Shown here piece by piece: positions 20,230 to 29,950 of a stretch of 64,000 bases of DNA. A program made the translations under genes and the position numbers. This DNA comes from Bacteroidota bacterium (GTDB taxonomy: Bacteria; Bacteroidota; Bacteroidia; Palsa-965). The stretch lies in NCBI GenBank assembly GCA_020402865.1, contig JADBYT010000008.1, positions 276,018 to 340,017 on the forward strand, read 5' to 3'. The notes under the pieces were generated by a model that worked only from the letters and a program-made list of their open reading frames with translations, was not told the DNA's origin and made no database searches. Position 1 is the stretch's first letter. Each line of letters opens with the position of its first letter.

Positions 20230-20628
20230 TTACGCGGTCTTTATTTCGTCGATAACAAGCGTTACGTGGTTCGAACGCTTGCGGATGCGGTGGGCGCGGC
20301 CCTGCGGTGCTGCAGAGATACGCTTGAGCATGGTAGCGCTGTCAACCATTACAGTTTTTACGAAGAGGGCATCAGCCTGTGCGGTGCTGCCTGATTTCTT
20401 TTCGTAGTTGGCGATTGCCGAGCGGAGAAGTTTCTCCAGACGGCCTGCCGCTTCTTTATTGGTGAAGCGGAGAATATTGAGCGCCTTGAACACTTCCTGA
20501 CCACGGATCAGGTCGGCTACCAGACGCATTTTACGCGGCGAGGTGGGTACATTGTTCAGACGGGCGATGTAAGTGCTTTTCATCGCGTCCTTCCGAGCTG
20601 CAGCCACATTTTCTTTTCTGCGTGCCAT
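20230..20628 (-). CDS. rplV: 50S ribosomal protein L22
   Basis: A 132-residue protein whose long hairpin reaches into the peptide exit tunnel. It shows [24 protein letters not shown] near the start and the hairpin portion [20 protein letters not shown] near the end. The region is the site of macrolide-resistance mutations in other bacteria. Ten bases separate it from rpsC. Confidence 0.97.
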   Translation of the reverse strand: MARRKENVAAARKDAMKSTYIARLNNVPTSPRKMRLVADLIRGQEVFKALNILRFTNKEAAGRLEKLLRSAIANYEKKSGSTAQADALFVKTVMVDSATMLKRISAAPQGRAHRIRKRSNHVTLVIDEIKTA

Positions 20629-20659
20629 TTGTTTGTTGGTCGTTTGGTCGGTTCGTTAA

Positions 20660-20935
20660 TTACTTTTTCTTGTCTTTGTTGCCGGCATGGCCACGGAACG
20701 TACGTGTGGGTGAAAATTCACCAAGACGATGTCCGACCATGTTTTCGGTAACATACACGGGAACGAATTTGTTACCGTTATGAACCGCAAAGGTGTGACC
20801 AACAAACTCGGGCGTGATCATCGAGCGGCGCGACCAGGTTTTGATAGCCTGTTTCTTGCCCGACGTGTTCATCGCGTCGATCTTTTTTTCCAGTTTAAGG
20901 TCAACATAAGGACCTTTTTTGAGCGAACGTGCCAT
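20660..20935 (-). CDS. rpsS: 30S ribosomal protein S19
   Basis: A 91-residue head protein that forms a complex with S13 near the A and P sites. Conserved parts are [42 protein letters not shown] and [17 protein letters not shown]. It lies in the standard place between rplB and rplV. Confidence 0.98.
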   Translation of the reverse strand: MARSLKKGPYVDLKLEKKIDAMNTSGKKQAIKTWSRRSMITPEFVGHTFAVHNGNKFVPVYVTENMVGHRLGEFSPTRTFRGHAGNKDKKK

Positions 20936-20965
20936 GTTTGGTTCTGCTTCTTACGCCTTAGCTAA

Positions 20966-21790
20966 TTACTTTTTGCGGCGCTCGATGATGTACTTGTTGG
21001 AGGACTTTTTCGGGTAGCGGGTCTTGAGACCTTTAGCGGGTTTGCCGCTGCGTGAGCGCGGGTGACCGCCAGAAGCGCGACCTTCGCCACCACCCATCGG
21101 GTGATCAACCGGGTTCATTGCTACACCACGGTTGCGGGGGCGACGGCCCAGCCAACGATTGCGACCAGCTTTGCCGTGCATTTCCAGGCTGTGATCGGCG
21201 TTTGATACCGAGCCAATGGTTGCGAGGCAGGTAATGAGCACCATACGTGTCTCGCCAGAAGGAAGACGAAGTACTGCGAAGCGACCGTCACGGGCGCTGA
21301 GCTGTGCGTAGGTACCTGCACTGCGGGCAATTTTCGCACCCTGGCCGGGGCGCATCTCGATGTTGTGGATCACGGTACCCAGCGGAATATCCGACAGGAA
21401 CATGGCGTGACCTACTTCGGGAACGGCATTTTTGCCTGACATCACGGTCTGACCAACTTTGAGGCCGGTCGGGGCAATGATGTAACGCTTTTCGCCGTCG
21501 GCATATACCACGAGGGCAATGCGGGCAGAACGGTTAGGATCGTATTCGATCGTTTTTACCGTTGCGGGAATATCCTGCTTATCGCGCTTGAAGTCGATAA
21601 TGCGATATTTCTGTTTATGACCGCCACCGATGTAGCGCATCGTCATTTTTCCGGTGTTGTTACGACCGCCGGATTTCGATTTCGGGGCCAGCAGGCTTTT
21701 TTCCGGTGTACCGGTAGTAATGCCTTCGCTGGTTACCAGAATACGGTGACGCTGTGCGGGTGTGAGCGGACGAAATTTCTTCAGTGCCAT
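20966..21790 (-). CDS. rplB: 50S ribosomal protein L2
   Basis: A 274-residue protein needed for subunit association and peptidyl transfer. The N-terminal RNA-binding domain includes [20 protein letters not shown] and [13 protein letters not shown]. The C-terminal part has the conserved [20 protein letters not shown], whose His lies close to the peptidyl-transferase centre. Confidence 0.98.
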   Translation of the reverse strand: MALKKFRPLTPAQRHRILVTSEGITTGTPEKSLLAPKSKSGGRNNTGKMTMRYIGGGHKQKYRIIDFKRDKQDIPATVKTIEYDPNRSARIALVVYADGEKRYIIAPTGLKVGQTVMSGKNAVPEVGHAMFLSDIPLGTVIHNIEMRPGQGAKIARSAGTYAQLSARDGRFAVLRLPSGETRMVLITCLATIGSVSNADHSLEMHGKAGRNRWLGRRPRNRGVAMNPVDHPMGGGEGRASGGHPRSRSGKPAKGLKTRYPKKSSNKYIIERRKK

Positions 21791-21814
21791 GGCTCCTGAG
21801 TTATCTGCCTTTGA

Positions 21815-22105
21815 TTAGAGATTGCTATAGAAATCAATCGTATCACCTTTGCGGAGCGTTACGACGGCCTTTTTGGCGCGGTTGGCAATACCGACTTGCA
21901 TTCCGCTGCGTGTGTAACGCTGGCGGACTTTGCCGATGTAGTTCATTGTGTTTACCGACTCAACGGCAACACCGTACATCTTTTCAACGGCCTGTTTGAT
22001 CTGAAGCTTGTTCGCCTTCGAGTCAACGATGAACCCGAATCGGTTCAGTTTCTCGGCGGCCTGCGACTGCTTCTCAGTGATGATCGGCTTAATGAGTACG
22101 CTCAT
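21815..22105 (-). CDS. rplW: 50S ribosomal protein L23
   Basis: A 96-residue tunnel-exit protein that docks trigger factor and SRP. It begins MSVLIKPIITEKQSQAAEKL and has the typical IKQAVEKMYGVAVESVNTMN helix region. Six bases separate it from rplD. Confidence 0.96.
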   Translation of the reverse strand: MSVLIKPIITEKQSQAAEKLNRFGFIVDSKANKLQIKQAVEKMYGVAVESVNTMNYIGKVRQRYTRSGMQVGIANRAKKAVVTLRKGDTIDFYSNL

Positions 22106-22111
22106 GGCTTC

Positions 22112-22741
22112 TTAGTTGTTCAACAGGTTTTCAATTGTGTTCACCGAGCTTTCGATCAGGATTACGTTGTTTGCGTTCAGAATATCGTAAGTATTTAATT
22201 CTGAAACAGTTACAACTTTAGCCTTGGTCAAATTTCGGGACGACAAATATACGTTTTTGTTCGTGCCGTTTAACACGAGGAGTGTTTTTTTGTCAGCAAC
22301 CTTGAGGCTGTTGAGGATCTCCGCGTATTTTTTGGTGGCAGGAGCTTCGAAGTTGAAGTCTTCCAAAACAGTGATATTGCTTTCTTTTGCTTTGTAAGCA
22401 AGCGCCGATTTACGGGCAAGCGCCTTCACTTTTTTGTTGAGTTTGAAGCTGTAATCGCGCGGCTCGGGTCCGAAAGCACGTCCACCACCACGGAACAGGG
22501 GTGATTTCATGCTGCCGGCACGGGCACCACCGGTGCCTTTCTGGCGCTTAAGCTTCTTTGTGGTGCGGGCAATTTCGGCACGCTCCTTTGCTTTATGCGT
22601 TCCCTGACGCTGAGCAGCAAGGTACTGCTTCACATCGAGATAAATCGCATGGTCGTTCGGCTCAATGCCGAATACCGCATCGGAGAGGTTCACCTTTTTC
22701 GACGTTGCCTTGCCGTCGATGTTATACACTGTGACTTCCAT
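22112..22741 (-). CDS. rplD: 50S ribosomal protein L4
   Basis: A 209-residue protein with a globular domain and a loop into the exit tunnel ([21 protein letters not shown] then [20 protein letters not shown]). In E. coli L4 represses the S10 operon by attenuation; this cannot be judged here. It is separated from rplC by two bases. Confidence 0.97.
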   Translation of the reverse strand: MEVTVYNIDGKATSKKVNLSDAVFGIEPNDHAIYLDVKQYLAAQRQGTHKAKERAEIARTTKKLKRQKGTGGARAGSMKSPLFRGGGRAFGPEPRDYSFKLNKKVKALARKSALAYKAKESNITVLEDFNFEAPATKKYAEILNSLKVADKKTLLVLNGTNKNVYLSSRNLTKAKVVTVSELNTYDILNANNVILIESSVNTIENLLNN

Positions 22742-22743
22742 GA

Positions 22744-23361
22744 TTATTTCTCGATGATTACGTATGAATCTTTAGCGCCGGGGATAGAACCTTTCACTAC
22801 GAGGAGGTTCTTTTCGGGCATTACTTTCATAATTTCCAGGTTCTGCTTCTTCACCGTGCGGCCGCCTGTGCGACCAGCCATGCGCATGCCTTTCATTACA
22901 CGCGATGCGTCTGAAGAGTTACCGAGTGAACCAGGAGCGCGGAGACGGTCGTGCTGACCGTGGGTTGTTCCACCCACACCGCCGAAGCCGTGACGCTTCA
23001 TTACACCCTGGAAACCTTTGCCTTTTGAGATGCCGCTGACGTCAACGAGTTCACCTTCCTGGAACAGCTCCACCGTGATTACATCGCCGGTGTTTTTGGC
23101 CTCTTCGAAAGAACGGAACTCTACAAGCTTGCGCTTGGGAGTAGTACCGGCTTTCTTGAAGTGACCCTGCATTGCTGAAGAGGTGTGCTTCTCTTTCTTT
23201 TCGTCAAAGGCAAGCTGAAGGGCATCATAACCGTCTTTCTCAACGGTTTTCACTTGCGTTACTACGCAAGGACCAACTTCGATCACCGTGCATGGCACAT
23301 ATTTGCCATTGGCACCAAAGATGCTGGTCATACCTACTTTTTTACCTATCAAGCCTGACAT
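22744..23361 (-). CDS. rplC: 50S ribosomal protein L3
   Basis: A 205-residue assembly-initiating protein whose extension approaches the peptidyl-transferase centre. It shows [20 protein letters not shown], the central loop [21 protein letters not shown] and the segment [19 protein letters not shown]. The latter carries the Gln that is methylated in E. coli. Confidence 0.98.
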   Translation of the reverse strand: MSGLIGKKVGMTSIFGANGKYVPCTVIEVGPCVVTQVKTVEKDGYDALQLAFDEKKEKHTSSAMQGHFKKAGTTPKRKLVEFRSFEEAKNTGDVITVELFQEGELVDVSGISKGKGFQGVMKRHGFGGVGGTTHGQHDRLRAPGSLGNSSDASRVMKGMRMAGRTGGRTVKKQNLEIMKVMPEKNLLVVKGSIPGAKDSYVIIEK

Positions 23362-23412
23362 GGTAGTTTTTGATTACTGTTTAATTGGTTCTTGTTCTCT
23401 GTGTCTGTACGA

Positions 23413-23721
23413 CTAGGGCACTTTGATTTCCACTTCTACGCCGCTGGGCAGTTCGAGCTTCATCAGGGCGTCAACTGTTTTTGAAGTTGAGCTGTAGATG
23501 TCGAGCAAACGCTTGTAGCTGCAGAGCTGGAACTGTTCGCGCGCTTTCTTGTTGACGTGCGGCGAGCGGAGAACCGTGTAGATGCGCTTGTGAGTAGGCA
23601 GCGGAATGGGGCCACTTACTACGGCGCCGGTTGATTTAACCGTTTTCACGATCTTCTCGGCCGATTTGTCAACCAGGTTGTAGTCGTACGACTTCAGTTT
23701 GATCCGGATTTTCTGGCTCAT
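23413..23721 (-). CDS. rpsJ: 30S ribosomal protein S10
   Basis: A 102-residue head protein, also known as NusE for its part in antitermination. It reads [20 protein letters not shown], then [28 protein letters not shown] in two parts, with [17 protein letters not shown] at the end. It begins the S10 segment 15 bases after fusA, with no tuf gene in between. Confidence 0.98.
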   Translation of the reverse strand: MSQKIRIKLKSYDYNLVDKSAEKIVKTVKSTGAVVSGPIPLPTHKRIYTVLRSPHVNKKAREQFQLCSYKRLLDIYSSTSKTVDALMKLELPSGVEVEIKVP

Positions 23722-23736
23722 GTTATCTGGTTGCGA

Positions 23737-25860
23737 TTATACTTTTTCAGCTTTGTTGCCTTTTGCCTTGGCAATTACTTCATCGGAAATATTCCGGGGA
23801 GCTTCGGCAAAGTGCGAGAATTCCATGGTAGAAGTAGCACGGCCTGAGGTAATGGTACGCAGGGCGGTTACATAACCAAACATTTCCGACAGGGGAACTT
23901 TGGCTTTCACTACCTGTGAACCTGCCTTAGAGTCCATACCCTCGATCTGGCCGCGACGCTTGTTAAGGTCACCTACCACATCACCCATGTTGGCTTCGGG
24001 GGTAATAACTTCTACTTTCATGATCGGCTCCAGAATTACCGGGCGGCATGAGGGCAGCGCCTCACGGTAAGCGGTTTTGGCGCAGATTTCGAATGACAGT
24101 GAGTCAGAGTCAACGTTGTGGTAAGAACCGTCGATCAGACGAACTTTGAGTGTTTCGAGCGGATAACCGGCGAGAACGCCATTGGTCATTGCAGCGCGGA
24201 AACCTTTTTCCACTGCCGGGATAAATTCGCGGGGAATGTTACCGCCGGTAATTTCGTTGATGAACTGGAGACCGCCGTTTTTGTCGGTAGCATCAAAGTC
24301 GGCATCAACCGGGCTGATTACTACTTTGATGTCGGCAAACTTACCACGGCCACCGGTTTGTTTCTTATATACTTCGCGGTGCTCAGATTCGCCGTTGATG
24401 CGTTCTTTGTAGTTTACCTGGGGAGCGCCCTGGTTTACTTCTACTTTGAACTCACGACGGAGACGATCCACGATAATTTCGAGGTGAAGCTCGCCCATAC
24501 CGCTGATGATGGTCTGGCCGGTTTCTTCGTCGCTCTTCACACGGAAGGTGGGATCCTCTTCAGAAAGTTTGTTGAGTGCAACACCGAGTTTATCGAGGTC
24601 GGCCTGTGTTTTGGGCTCGATGGCGAGACCAATAACCGGCTCGGGGAATTGCATGGCTTCGAGTACGATCGGAGCATTTTCAGCACAGAGCGTATCGCCG
24701 GTGCGGATATCTTTAAATCCAACCGCAGCGCCAATATCGCCCGCCTCGATGAAGTCGATGGCGTTCTGTTTGTTGGCGTGCATCTGGAAGATACGCGAAA
24801 TCCGTTCTTTGTTGCCGCTGCGGGTGTTCAGTACATAAGAACCGGCGTCGAGACGACCAGCGTATGCACGGAAGAAAGCGAGACGACCAACGAACGGATC
24901 GGTAGCAATTTTGAAAGCGAGGGCGGTGAAGGGTTCTTTTACATCGGGACGACGTGAAAGTTCTTCGCCGGTATCGGGATTGGTTCCTTTGATATTGTCT
25001 TTATCGAGCGGCGAAGGCATGAGCGCCATCACGTAGTCGAGCATGGTCTGAACGCCTTTGTTTTTGAAGGCAGAACCACACAACATGGGAACGATTTTGT
25101 TATGTACGCAGGCCTGACGGAGTGCGGCCAGAATTTCGTCTTCAGAGATTGAGTTGGGATCTTCGAAGAACTTCTCCATGAGTTTATCGTCGAATTCGGC
25201 GATAGCTTCGAGGAGTTTTTCGCGCCATTCCATGGCTTCGTCCATCATGTCGGCCGGAATCGGCACCACATTGAAGGTCATTCCCTGATCTTTCTCGTTC
25301 CACTCGATACCGCGGAAGTTAACGAGGTCAACCACACCTTTAAAGCTTTCTTCAGCACCGATGGGGAGCTGCAGCGGAATGGGATTGCCACCGAGAACTT
25401 CTTTTACCTGCTTCACTACGTTGAGGAAGTCGGCGCCGGCGCGGTCCATTTTGTTAACGAAGCCGAGGCGGGTAACGTTATAGTTGTTGGCCAGGCGCCA
25501 GTTGGTTTCAGACTGGGGCTCAACACCGTCAACAGCCGAGAACAGGAACACCAGACCATCGAGAACACGCAGTGAACGGTTTACCTCAACGGTAAAGTCA
25601 ACGTGACCCGGAGTATCGATGATATTGATTTTGTACTTCTGATTGCGGTAGTTCCACGAGCAAGAAGTAGCCGCAGAGGTAATGGTGATACCGCGCTCCT
25701 GCTCCTGAACCATCCAGTCCATGGTAGCGGCGCCGTCGTGTACTTCACCAATTTTGTGGTTTACACCGGTGTAGTACAGAATACGTTCTGTGGTGGTGGT
25801 TTTGCCGGCGTCGATGTGGGCGGCAATACCGATATTACGGGTAAAACGAAGATCGCTCAT
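23737..25860 (-). CDS. fusA: Elongation factor G
   Basis: The translocation GTPase, 707 residues. The G motifs are clear: G1 [15 protein letters not shown] near residue 14, switch [14 protein letters not shown]3 DTPGHVDF and G4 NKMDR. Domain IV shows [13 protein letters not shown] and the end region [20 protein letters not shown] belongs to domain V. One copy is seen in the str position between rpsG and rpsJ, supporting the housekeeping EF-G rather than an EF-G2 paralogue. Confidence 0.98.
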   Translation of the reverse strand: MSDLRFTRNIGIAAHIDAGKTTTTERILYYTGVNHKIGEVHDGAATMDWMVQEQERGITITSAATSCSWNYRNQKYKINIIDTPGHVDFTVEVNRSLRVLDGLVFLFSAVDGVEPQSETNWRLANNYNVTRLGFVNKMDRAGADFLNVVKQVKEVLGGNPIPLQLPIGAEESFKGVVDLVNFRGIEWNEKDQGMTFNVVPIPADMMDEAMEWREKLLEAIAEFDDKLMEKFFEDPNSISEDEILAALRQACVHNKIVPMLCGSAFKNKGVQTMLDYVMALMPSPLDKDNIKGTNPDTGEELSRRPDVKEPFTALAFKIATDPFVGRLAFFRAYAGRLDAGSYVLNTRSGNKERISRIFQMHANKQNAIDFIEAGDIGAAVGFKDIRTGDTLCAENAPIVLEAMQFPEPVIGLAIEPKTQADLDKLGVALNKLSEEDPTFRVKSDEETGQTIISGMGELHLEIIVDRLRREFKVEVNQGAPQVNYKERINGESEHREVYKKQTGGRGKFADIKVVISPVDADFDATDKNGGLQFINEITGGNIPREFIPAVEKGFRAAMTNGVLAGYPLETLKVRLIDGSYHNVDSDSLSFEICAKTAYREALPSCRPVILEPIMKVEVITPEANMGDVVGDLNKRRGQIEGMDSKAGSQVVKAKVPLSEMFGYVTALRTITSGRATSTMEFSHFAEAPRNISDEVIAKAKGNKAEKV

Positions 25861-25880
25861 TGTGTTCCTTCAACTCAAGA

Positions 25881-26348
25881 TTACAGACGGAAGTGCGAGT
25901 ATGCTTTGTTGGCTTCGGCCATGCGGTGGGTGTCTTCTTTCTTTTTGAAAGCGGCACCTTCTTCTTTCGAAGCGGCAACAATCTCAGCGGCCAGACGGGC
26001 GGGCATTGATTTTTCGTTGCGGCTGCGTGCGTAGCTGATCAGCCATTTGATACCGAGTGCGGTACGGCGCTCGGGGCGGATTTCCTGGGGAATCTGGAAG
26101 GTGGCACCACCTACACGGCGGCTGCGAACTTCCACATTGGGAGTAACGTTGGCAAGTGCTTTCTTCCAGGTTTCGAGACCGTCCTGTTCGGTGCGCTTGG
26201 CAACGATTTCAATCGCATCATAGAAGATGTTATAGGCAGTCGATTTCTTGCCCTGATACATCATATTGTTCACAAAACGCGTAACCAGGATATCGTTAAA
26301 CTTGGGATCCGGGAGCAGAATGCGTTTTTTGGCTCTGGCTTTTCTCAT
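25881..26348 (-). CDS. rpsG: 30S ribosomal protein S7
   Basis: A primary assembly protein of the 30S head, 155 residues, contacting E-site tRNA. It shows [56 protein letters not shown] and an aromatic C-terminus ([13 protein letters not shown]). It lies 28 bases after rpsL and 20 before fusA. Confidence 0.98.
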   Translation of the reverse strand: MRKARAKKRILLPDPKFNDILVTRFVNNMMYQGKKSTAYNIFYDAIEIVAKRTEQDGLETWKKALANVTPNVEVRSRRVGGATFQIPQEIRPERRTALGIKWLISYARSRNEKSMPARLAAEIVAASKEEGAAFKKKEDTHRMAEANKAYSHFRL

Positions 26349-26376
26349 GGTTGAGTAAAAATGAAGCGGTCAGCGA

Positions 26377-26784
26377 TTATTTTTTCTTAGCGCCGGTTTT
26401 TGCAGCAGCGCCTGCTTTAGCCTTTTTGGTACCGTATTTAGAACGGCGCTGGTTGCGGCCTTCCACACCAGCGGTATCAAGCGCACCACGAACGATGTGG
26501 TAACGAACACCGGGAAGATCTTTCACACGACCGCCACGAACCAGCACGATTGAGTGCTCCTGGAGGTTGTGTCCTTCACCCGGAATGTATGCAATAACCT
26601 CCACTTTATTGGTCAAACGTACTTTGGCTACTTTACGCAGAGCCGAGTTCGGCTTTTTGGGCGTGGTGGTGTAAACACGGGTGCAGATTCCGCGTTTTTG
26701 CGGGCAGCTATCGAGAGCAGCCGATTTGCTCCGGTTGGGAGCAGAATGGCGGCCTTTGCGCACGAGCTGGAGAATTGTCGGCAT
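26377..26784 (-). CDS. rpsL: 30S ribosomal protein S12
   Basis: The decoding-centre protein, 135 residues, and first gene of the 33-gene operon. Key segments are [19 protein letters not shown] and [16 protein letters not shown]; both lysines associated with streptomycin sensitivity (in PKKPNS and RVKDLPG) are wild type. The bases before its ATG are A/T-rich with no Shine-Dalgarno sequence, as expected for Bacteroidota. The C-terminal tail is Lys/Ala-rich. Confidence 0.98.
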   Translation of the reverse strand: MPTILQLVRKGRHSAPNRSKSAALDSCPQKRGICTRVYTTTPKKPNSALRKVAKVRLTNKVEVIAYIPGEGHNLQEHSIVLVRGGRVKDLPGVRYHIVRGALDTAGVEGRNQRRSKYGTKKAKAGAAAKTGAKKK

Positions 26785-26860
26785 GTGAAGTTACTTAATT
26801 AGTTGGTTTTCAACAGTTTTTGCAAAAATGTGTTTCCCCTAGTCCAGTTTTTGGGGACGG

Positions 26861-26889
26861 CAAAGGTACTAAATCTTTGATACAAACAA
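26861..26889 (-). promoter_or_regulatory. Bacteroidota-type promoter of the rpsL operon
   Basis: On the minus strand a TACCTTTG box (26868 to 26861) matches the Bacteroidota -7 element TAnnTTTG, with TTG (26889-26887) 18 bases upstream as the -33 element. It lies about 77 bases upstream of the rpsL ATG and would give a leader of about 70 bases. That leader contains a short C4/G4 inverted repeat (CCCC near 26837 with GGGG near 26853). Confidence 0.65.
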
Positions 26890-26987
26890 CATGCAGTTAA
26901 AATATTTTTTCGGGAAACAATAGCTGATTCTCAGGTGTTTTCTAAATCTCATCCCCTGAACCATTTATTTTATTAACAACGACCCGC

Positions 26988-28211
26988 ATGAAAAGCGCCA
27001 TTCTTGTATTACTTTTTCTCCCTGCCTTTCTCAAGTCCCAAACCACATCTACCATCTACGGCCTCGCCCGCAATTTCAATCCTGCGCAGGTCTATCTGGC
27101 ATCCATGCAACCGGGTACGGGGGTGGTCACCGAAATTTCATCTTCATCCATTGCACAGGGCTATGCTCTCAATCCACTTTCGGCAATTGATCCCGTTAAC
27201 AATAAGTTTTTCTTCAGTGTGGGTGGGCCTTTCTTGCTTTCAGTTGATATGAACAGCGGACTTGCAGATACGCTTGCGCTGAACATACCCGCAGGCACTT
27301 ATTTCGACCTTATGCAATACAACTGTGCTGATTCATCGCTCTACGGTATTTACCGCACTGTTACTCCGGCCGAACTTTTTTTGTCGAAGGTGAATGTAAA
27401 TACCGGCGGATGTACCATTATCTCGCCGGCTTCGGTTGGGCAATCCTATTCACTTACTGCAAAATCAACACTTGATCCGGTAAACGGCGTGTTTTACTTT
27501 ATTGCCGGCTCTAACAACGGAGTTATTCTTACCGGCGTTGATATTGTAACCGGGCTAACCGTTTCGCAAACCGGCATCAGTTTTACCGGCCCCGGCGAGC
27601 ATTTTGATATGCTTACCTACAACTGCAACGACGGAATTATGTATGGGATAAGCCGTTCAAGCTCACAGCCTGCTATTTACCCCGCAATCATCAACCCTGT
27701 AACTGGTGTGGTAACCAATCTTTCAAACACATCAATGGGCCAGGGTATCCTGGCCAATGGAATGTCGGAAATTAATCCGTTTACAAATGCTTTTCACTTT
27801 TTCAACGGCTCGTTTCAATCGTATGACCTGATTACGGGCAATATACTCCCCACCCCTGCGCTGAGCTTTTCCACTCCTCCGGGCAATGTCTATTTCGATC
27901 TGATTGCGCGTGATAATTGCAAATGCTTTTTATCCAATCCCGGCGTAGGCATGGCAGAACCTGAGGGTATAAAACCGATGCGAGTATTCCCGAATCCGGC
28001 GGTTACGGGCACAACGGTTTCATTTACTTTCCCGGCATTGAAAGAAAACGGATGGCTGCAGATAATTGATGTGAATGGGAAAACTGTATTTACCACGAAT
28101 GTAGCACGTCAAACTTCGAATTTTACCCTGAACGATATTCGGCTTGCACCGGGTATTTATCAGGTTTACATTCCTGGTGTTTCTTCAGGAAGATTTATTA
28201 TTTTTCAATAA
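26988..28211 (+). CDS. T9SS cargo protein, first of tandem paralogues
   Basis: A 407-residue secreted protein: signal peptide MKSAILVLLFLPAFLKSQ, then about three repeats of roughly 100 residues. Each repeat holds YGLAR/YGIYR/YGISR, a DPVNN-type turn, a GLTV-like strand and a YNC or DNCKC motif, suggesting a beta-propeller or similar repeat fold. The last 75 residues (MRVFPNPAVTGTTVSF, IIDVNGKTVFTTN, LAPGIYQVYIPG) are a T9SS type A sorting domain. Export across the outer membrane is thus expected. The next gene is a clear paralogue 10 bases downstream. I do not recognise the family, and the function is unknown. Confidence 0.85.
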   Translation: MKSAILVLLFLPAFLKSQTTSTIYGLARNFNPAQVYLASMQPGTGVVTEISSSSIAQGYALNPLSAIDPVNNKFFFSVGGPFLLSVDMNSGLADTLALNIPAGTYFDLMQYNCADSSLYGIYRTVTPAELFLSKVNVNTGGCTIISPASVGQSYSLTAKSTLDPVNGVFYFIAGSNNGVILTGVDIVTGLTVSQTGISFTGPGEHFDMLTYNCNDGIMYGISRSSSQPAIYPAIINPVTGVVTNLSNTSMGQGILANGMSEINPFTNAFHFFNGSFQSYDLITGNILPTPALSFSTPPGNVYFDLIARDNCKCFLSNPGVGMAEPEGIKPMRVFPNPAVTGTTVSFTFPALKENGWLQIIDVNGKTVFTTNVARQTSNFTLNDIRLAPGIYQVYIPGVSSGRFIIFQ

Positions 28212-28221
28212 AACTTCTCCG

Positions 28222-29448
28222 ATGAAAAAGCGACTAACTGTGGCTGTGTTTTTTGCAGGGTTACTTAATTGTTTGCAGCTTGCCGCGCAAAGCCCCACTG
28301 TTCTGTATGGTCTTGCTCAAAGTCCGGCCAACGGTTTCTATCTCGCTTCACTTGACCCGACTACCGGCATTGTGAATGAAATTTCTACAACTCCGATAAC
28401 CGGAACCGTAGCAAGTTGCTATGCCACAATTGATCCGGTAAACGATGTGTACTATTTCTCCAAGTCAGATTCACTCATCGGTGTAAGTACAAATACAGGT
28501 CAGGTAGTAAGCCGTGTGCGGTATAACCTGCCTCCCAACTATTACTTTGAAATGCCGCATTATAATTGTCGTGATTCGCTGATATACGGGCTGTACCGTA
28601 ACGGAATGGTAAATCAGTTGAGTATGAAACTGGCTACTATTGATCCTCAGAATGGCAACATCACAATAATTTCACCAAGTTCAATCGACTCAGGCATTGT
28701 AGCTACAACAAAAGGCTCTCTTGACCCGGATGCAGGCATGTATTTTTTCCAAGGGATAAATGGATACAAAGGGGTTGATATTACAACCGGCCTTACGGTA
28801 ACCTCATGCATACCATCCTATACAGGCCCGGGCAACTACTTTGTATTATCGCTCTGGGATTGTGAAGACACCACAATGTACGGGCTTAGTATGGATGTGA
28901 ATGCCGGTTTACTTTATCCGGCTACACTGAATATTCAAACCGGTGCAGTAACGAATATTACACAAACCGGTATTCCCACACAAGCAGTATATATGTGTGA
29001 ATCTGAAATCAATTCTTCGTTTGGCTTGTTTCATTACAATGACTTTAACGGATATGTAACTGTAAACAGCACTACGGGTAGTGTACTCAGCAATGTACCG
29101 CTTACCTTTTCGCCTACCAACGGATCCCAGTACTTTGTTCTAGTTGCCCGCGACAACTGCAAGTGTTTTCTTACACCGATAGGCATTGATGAAATGCAGC
29201 CACAAACGCTGATGTTACATTCAGAAAATCCGGTTGCACAGGGAGGAAATATTATTATTGAAATCCCCCCGGGAAACAATGCCGGACAAATTTCGGTGAT
29301 TGACATTCACGGAAAAGTAATTCAATTATTACCATTAAATAACATCCAAACACGCATTGAATTTTCTGTTGAAATGGCTCCCGGATGTTATTTTATAAGG
29401 AGTGATAATTCATTACCTGTTAAACTAATAGTAACTACTGCCGATTAA
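28222..29448 (+). CDS. T9SS-type secreted protein, second of tandem paralogues
   Basis: A 408-residue protein from ATG 28222 (MKKRLTVAVFFAGLLNCLQLAAQ signal peptide in two parts); an upstream in-frame start at 28144 lies inside the first paralogue and is rejected. It shares with its neighbour the repeated YGLAQ/YGLYR/YGLSM strands, the DPVND turn, the YNCRDS/DCEDT motifs and the RDNCKCFL ending. Its C-terminal sorting-like domain is divergent: the usual PNP is replaced by ENPVAQG, but IDIHGKVIQL and APGCYFIRSD remain. It is probably co-transcribed with the first copy and ends before a terminator. Confidence 0.85.
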   Translation: MKKRLTVAVFFAGLLNCLQLAAQSPTVLYGLAQSPANGFYLASLDPTTGIVNEISTTPITGTVASCYATIDPVNDVYYFSKSDSLIGVSTNTGQVVSRVRYNLPPNYYFEMPHYNCRDSLIYGLYRNGMVNQLSMKLATIDPQNGNITIISPSSIDSGIVATTKGSLDPDAGMYFFQGINGYKGVDITTGLTVTSCIPSYTGPGNYFVLSLWDCEDTTMYGLSMDVNAGLLYPATLNIQTGAVTNITQTGIPTQAVYMCESEINSSFGLFHYNDFNGYVTVNSTTGSVLSNVPLTFSPTNGSQYFVLVARDNCKCFLTPIGIDEMQPQTLMLHSENPVAQGGNIIIEIPPGNNAGQISVIDIHGKVIQLLPLNNIQTRIEFSVEMAPGCYFIRSDNSLPVKLIVTTAD

Positions 29449-29548
29449 GCAGAAGATTTGACTTTAAAAAAGTTCAAGCCGCATTAACATAAACTTATTT
29501 ATGTATAAAAACAATCAATAAACCGGTTGCAACTACAATATAATAAAC

Positions 29549-29582
29549 AAGCCTGCCTCTATTCAGAAGCGGGCTTTTTTGT
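29549..29582 (+). terminator. Intrinsic terminator after the tandem T9SS genes
   Basis: The stem AAGCCTGC (29549-29556) with GCGGGCTT (29569-29576), containing one G-U pair, is followed by a run of T. It lies about 100 bases after the second paralogue. Confidence 0.8.
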
Positions 29583-29598
29583 TGTTAATTGGGGTGTA

Positions 29599-29650
29599 AT
29601 GAACATTTTTCAGGTTGTTGTTTTTGGAACAATGGACATTTTTCAGGCTG
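29599..29650. repeat. Imperfect direct repeat pair, transposon-end-like
   Basis: Two 19-base copies, 29599-29617 and 29632-29650, share ATG(A/G)ACATTTTTCAGG(T/C)TG with two differences and start 33 bases apart. Closely spaced repeated ends of this kind are typical of IS21-type elements, but no transposase gene or fragment was recognised near them. They lie in the 500-base non-coding gap 29449-29950, which otherwise holds only the terminator before them and A/T-rich sequence upstream of the SDR gene. Confidence 0.45.
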
Positions 29651-29950
29651 CAAATAGCTAAAACCCTTACCATTTAAGGCTTTGGAGCCAATCAAAACTA
29701 CGCGGAGAAAGCGTTTCAGCGATTTTGAGTACCATTTTTATCTATTAACCCCATAAACAGGCGTTCCGATACCGAAGGCATTCTTCCAGACACCCTGCTT
29801 TTCCGCAATTTCAAAAGAAAAACTTACTCCCCTTTCAATCAAAAGATTATACAAAAGCGCGAACAAAATCAGTGAATATTTGCGATATTTTATTAGCAAT
29901 TGGGAGAAACGCATTTTTGTTCGTTGCTTTGCTTGCTGTTTAACTTACTC

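Noticed and set aside
24118..24957. A 279-codon open frame opposite fusA
   Set aside because: It is the mirror of conserved EF-G codons; the translation shows no family motifs, and the position inside an essential operon makes it an artefact of codon bias.
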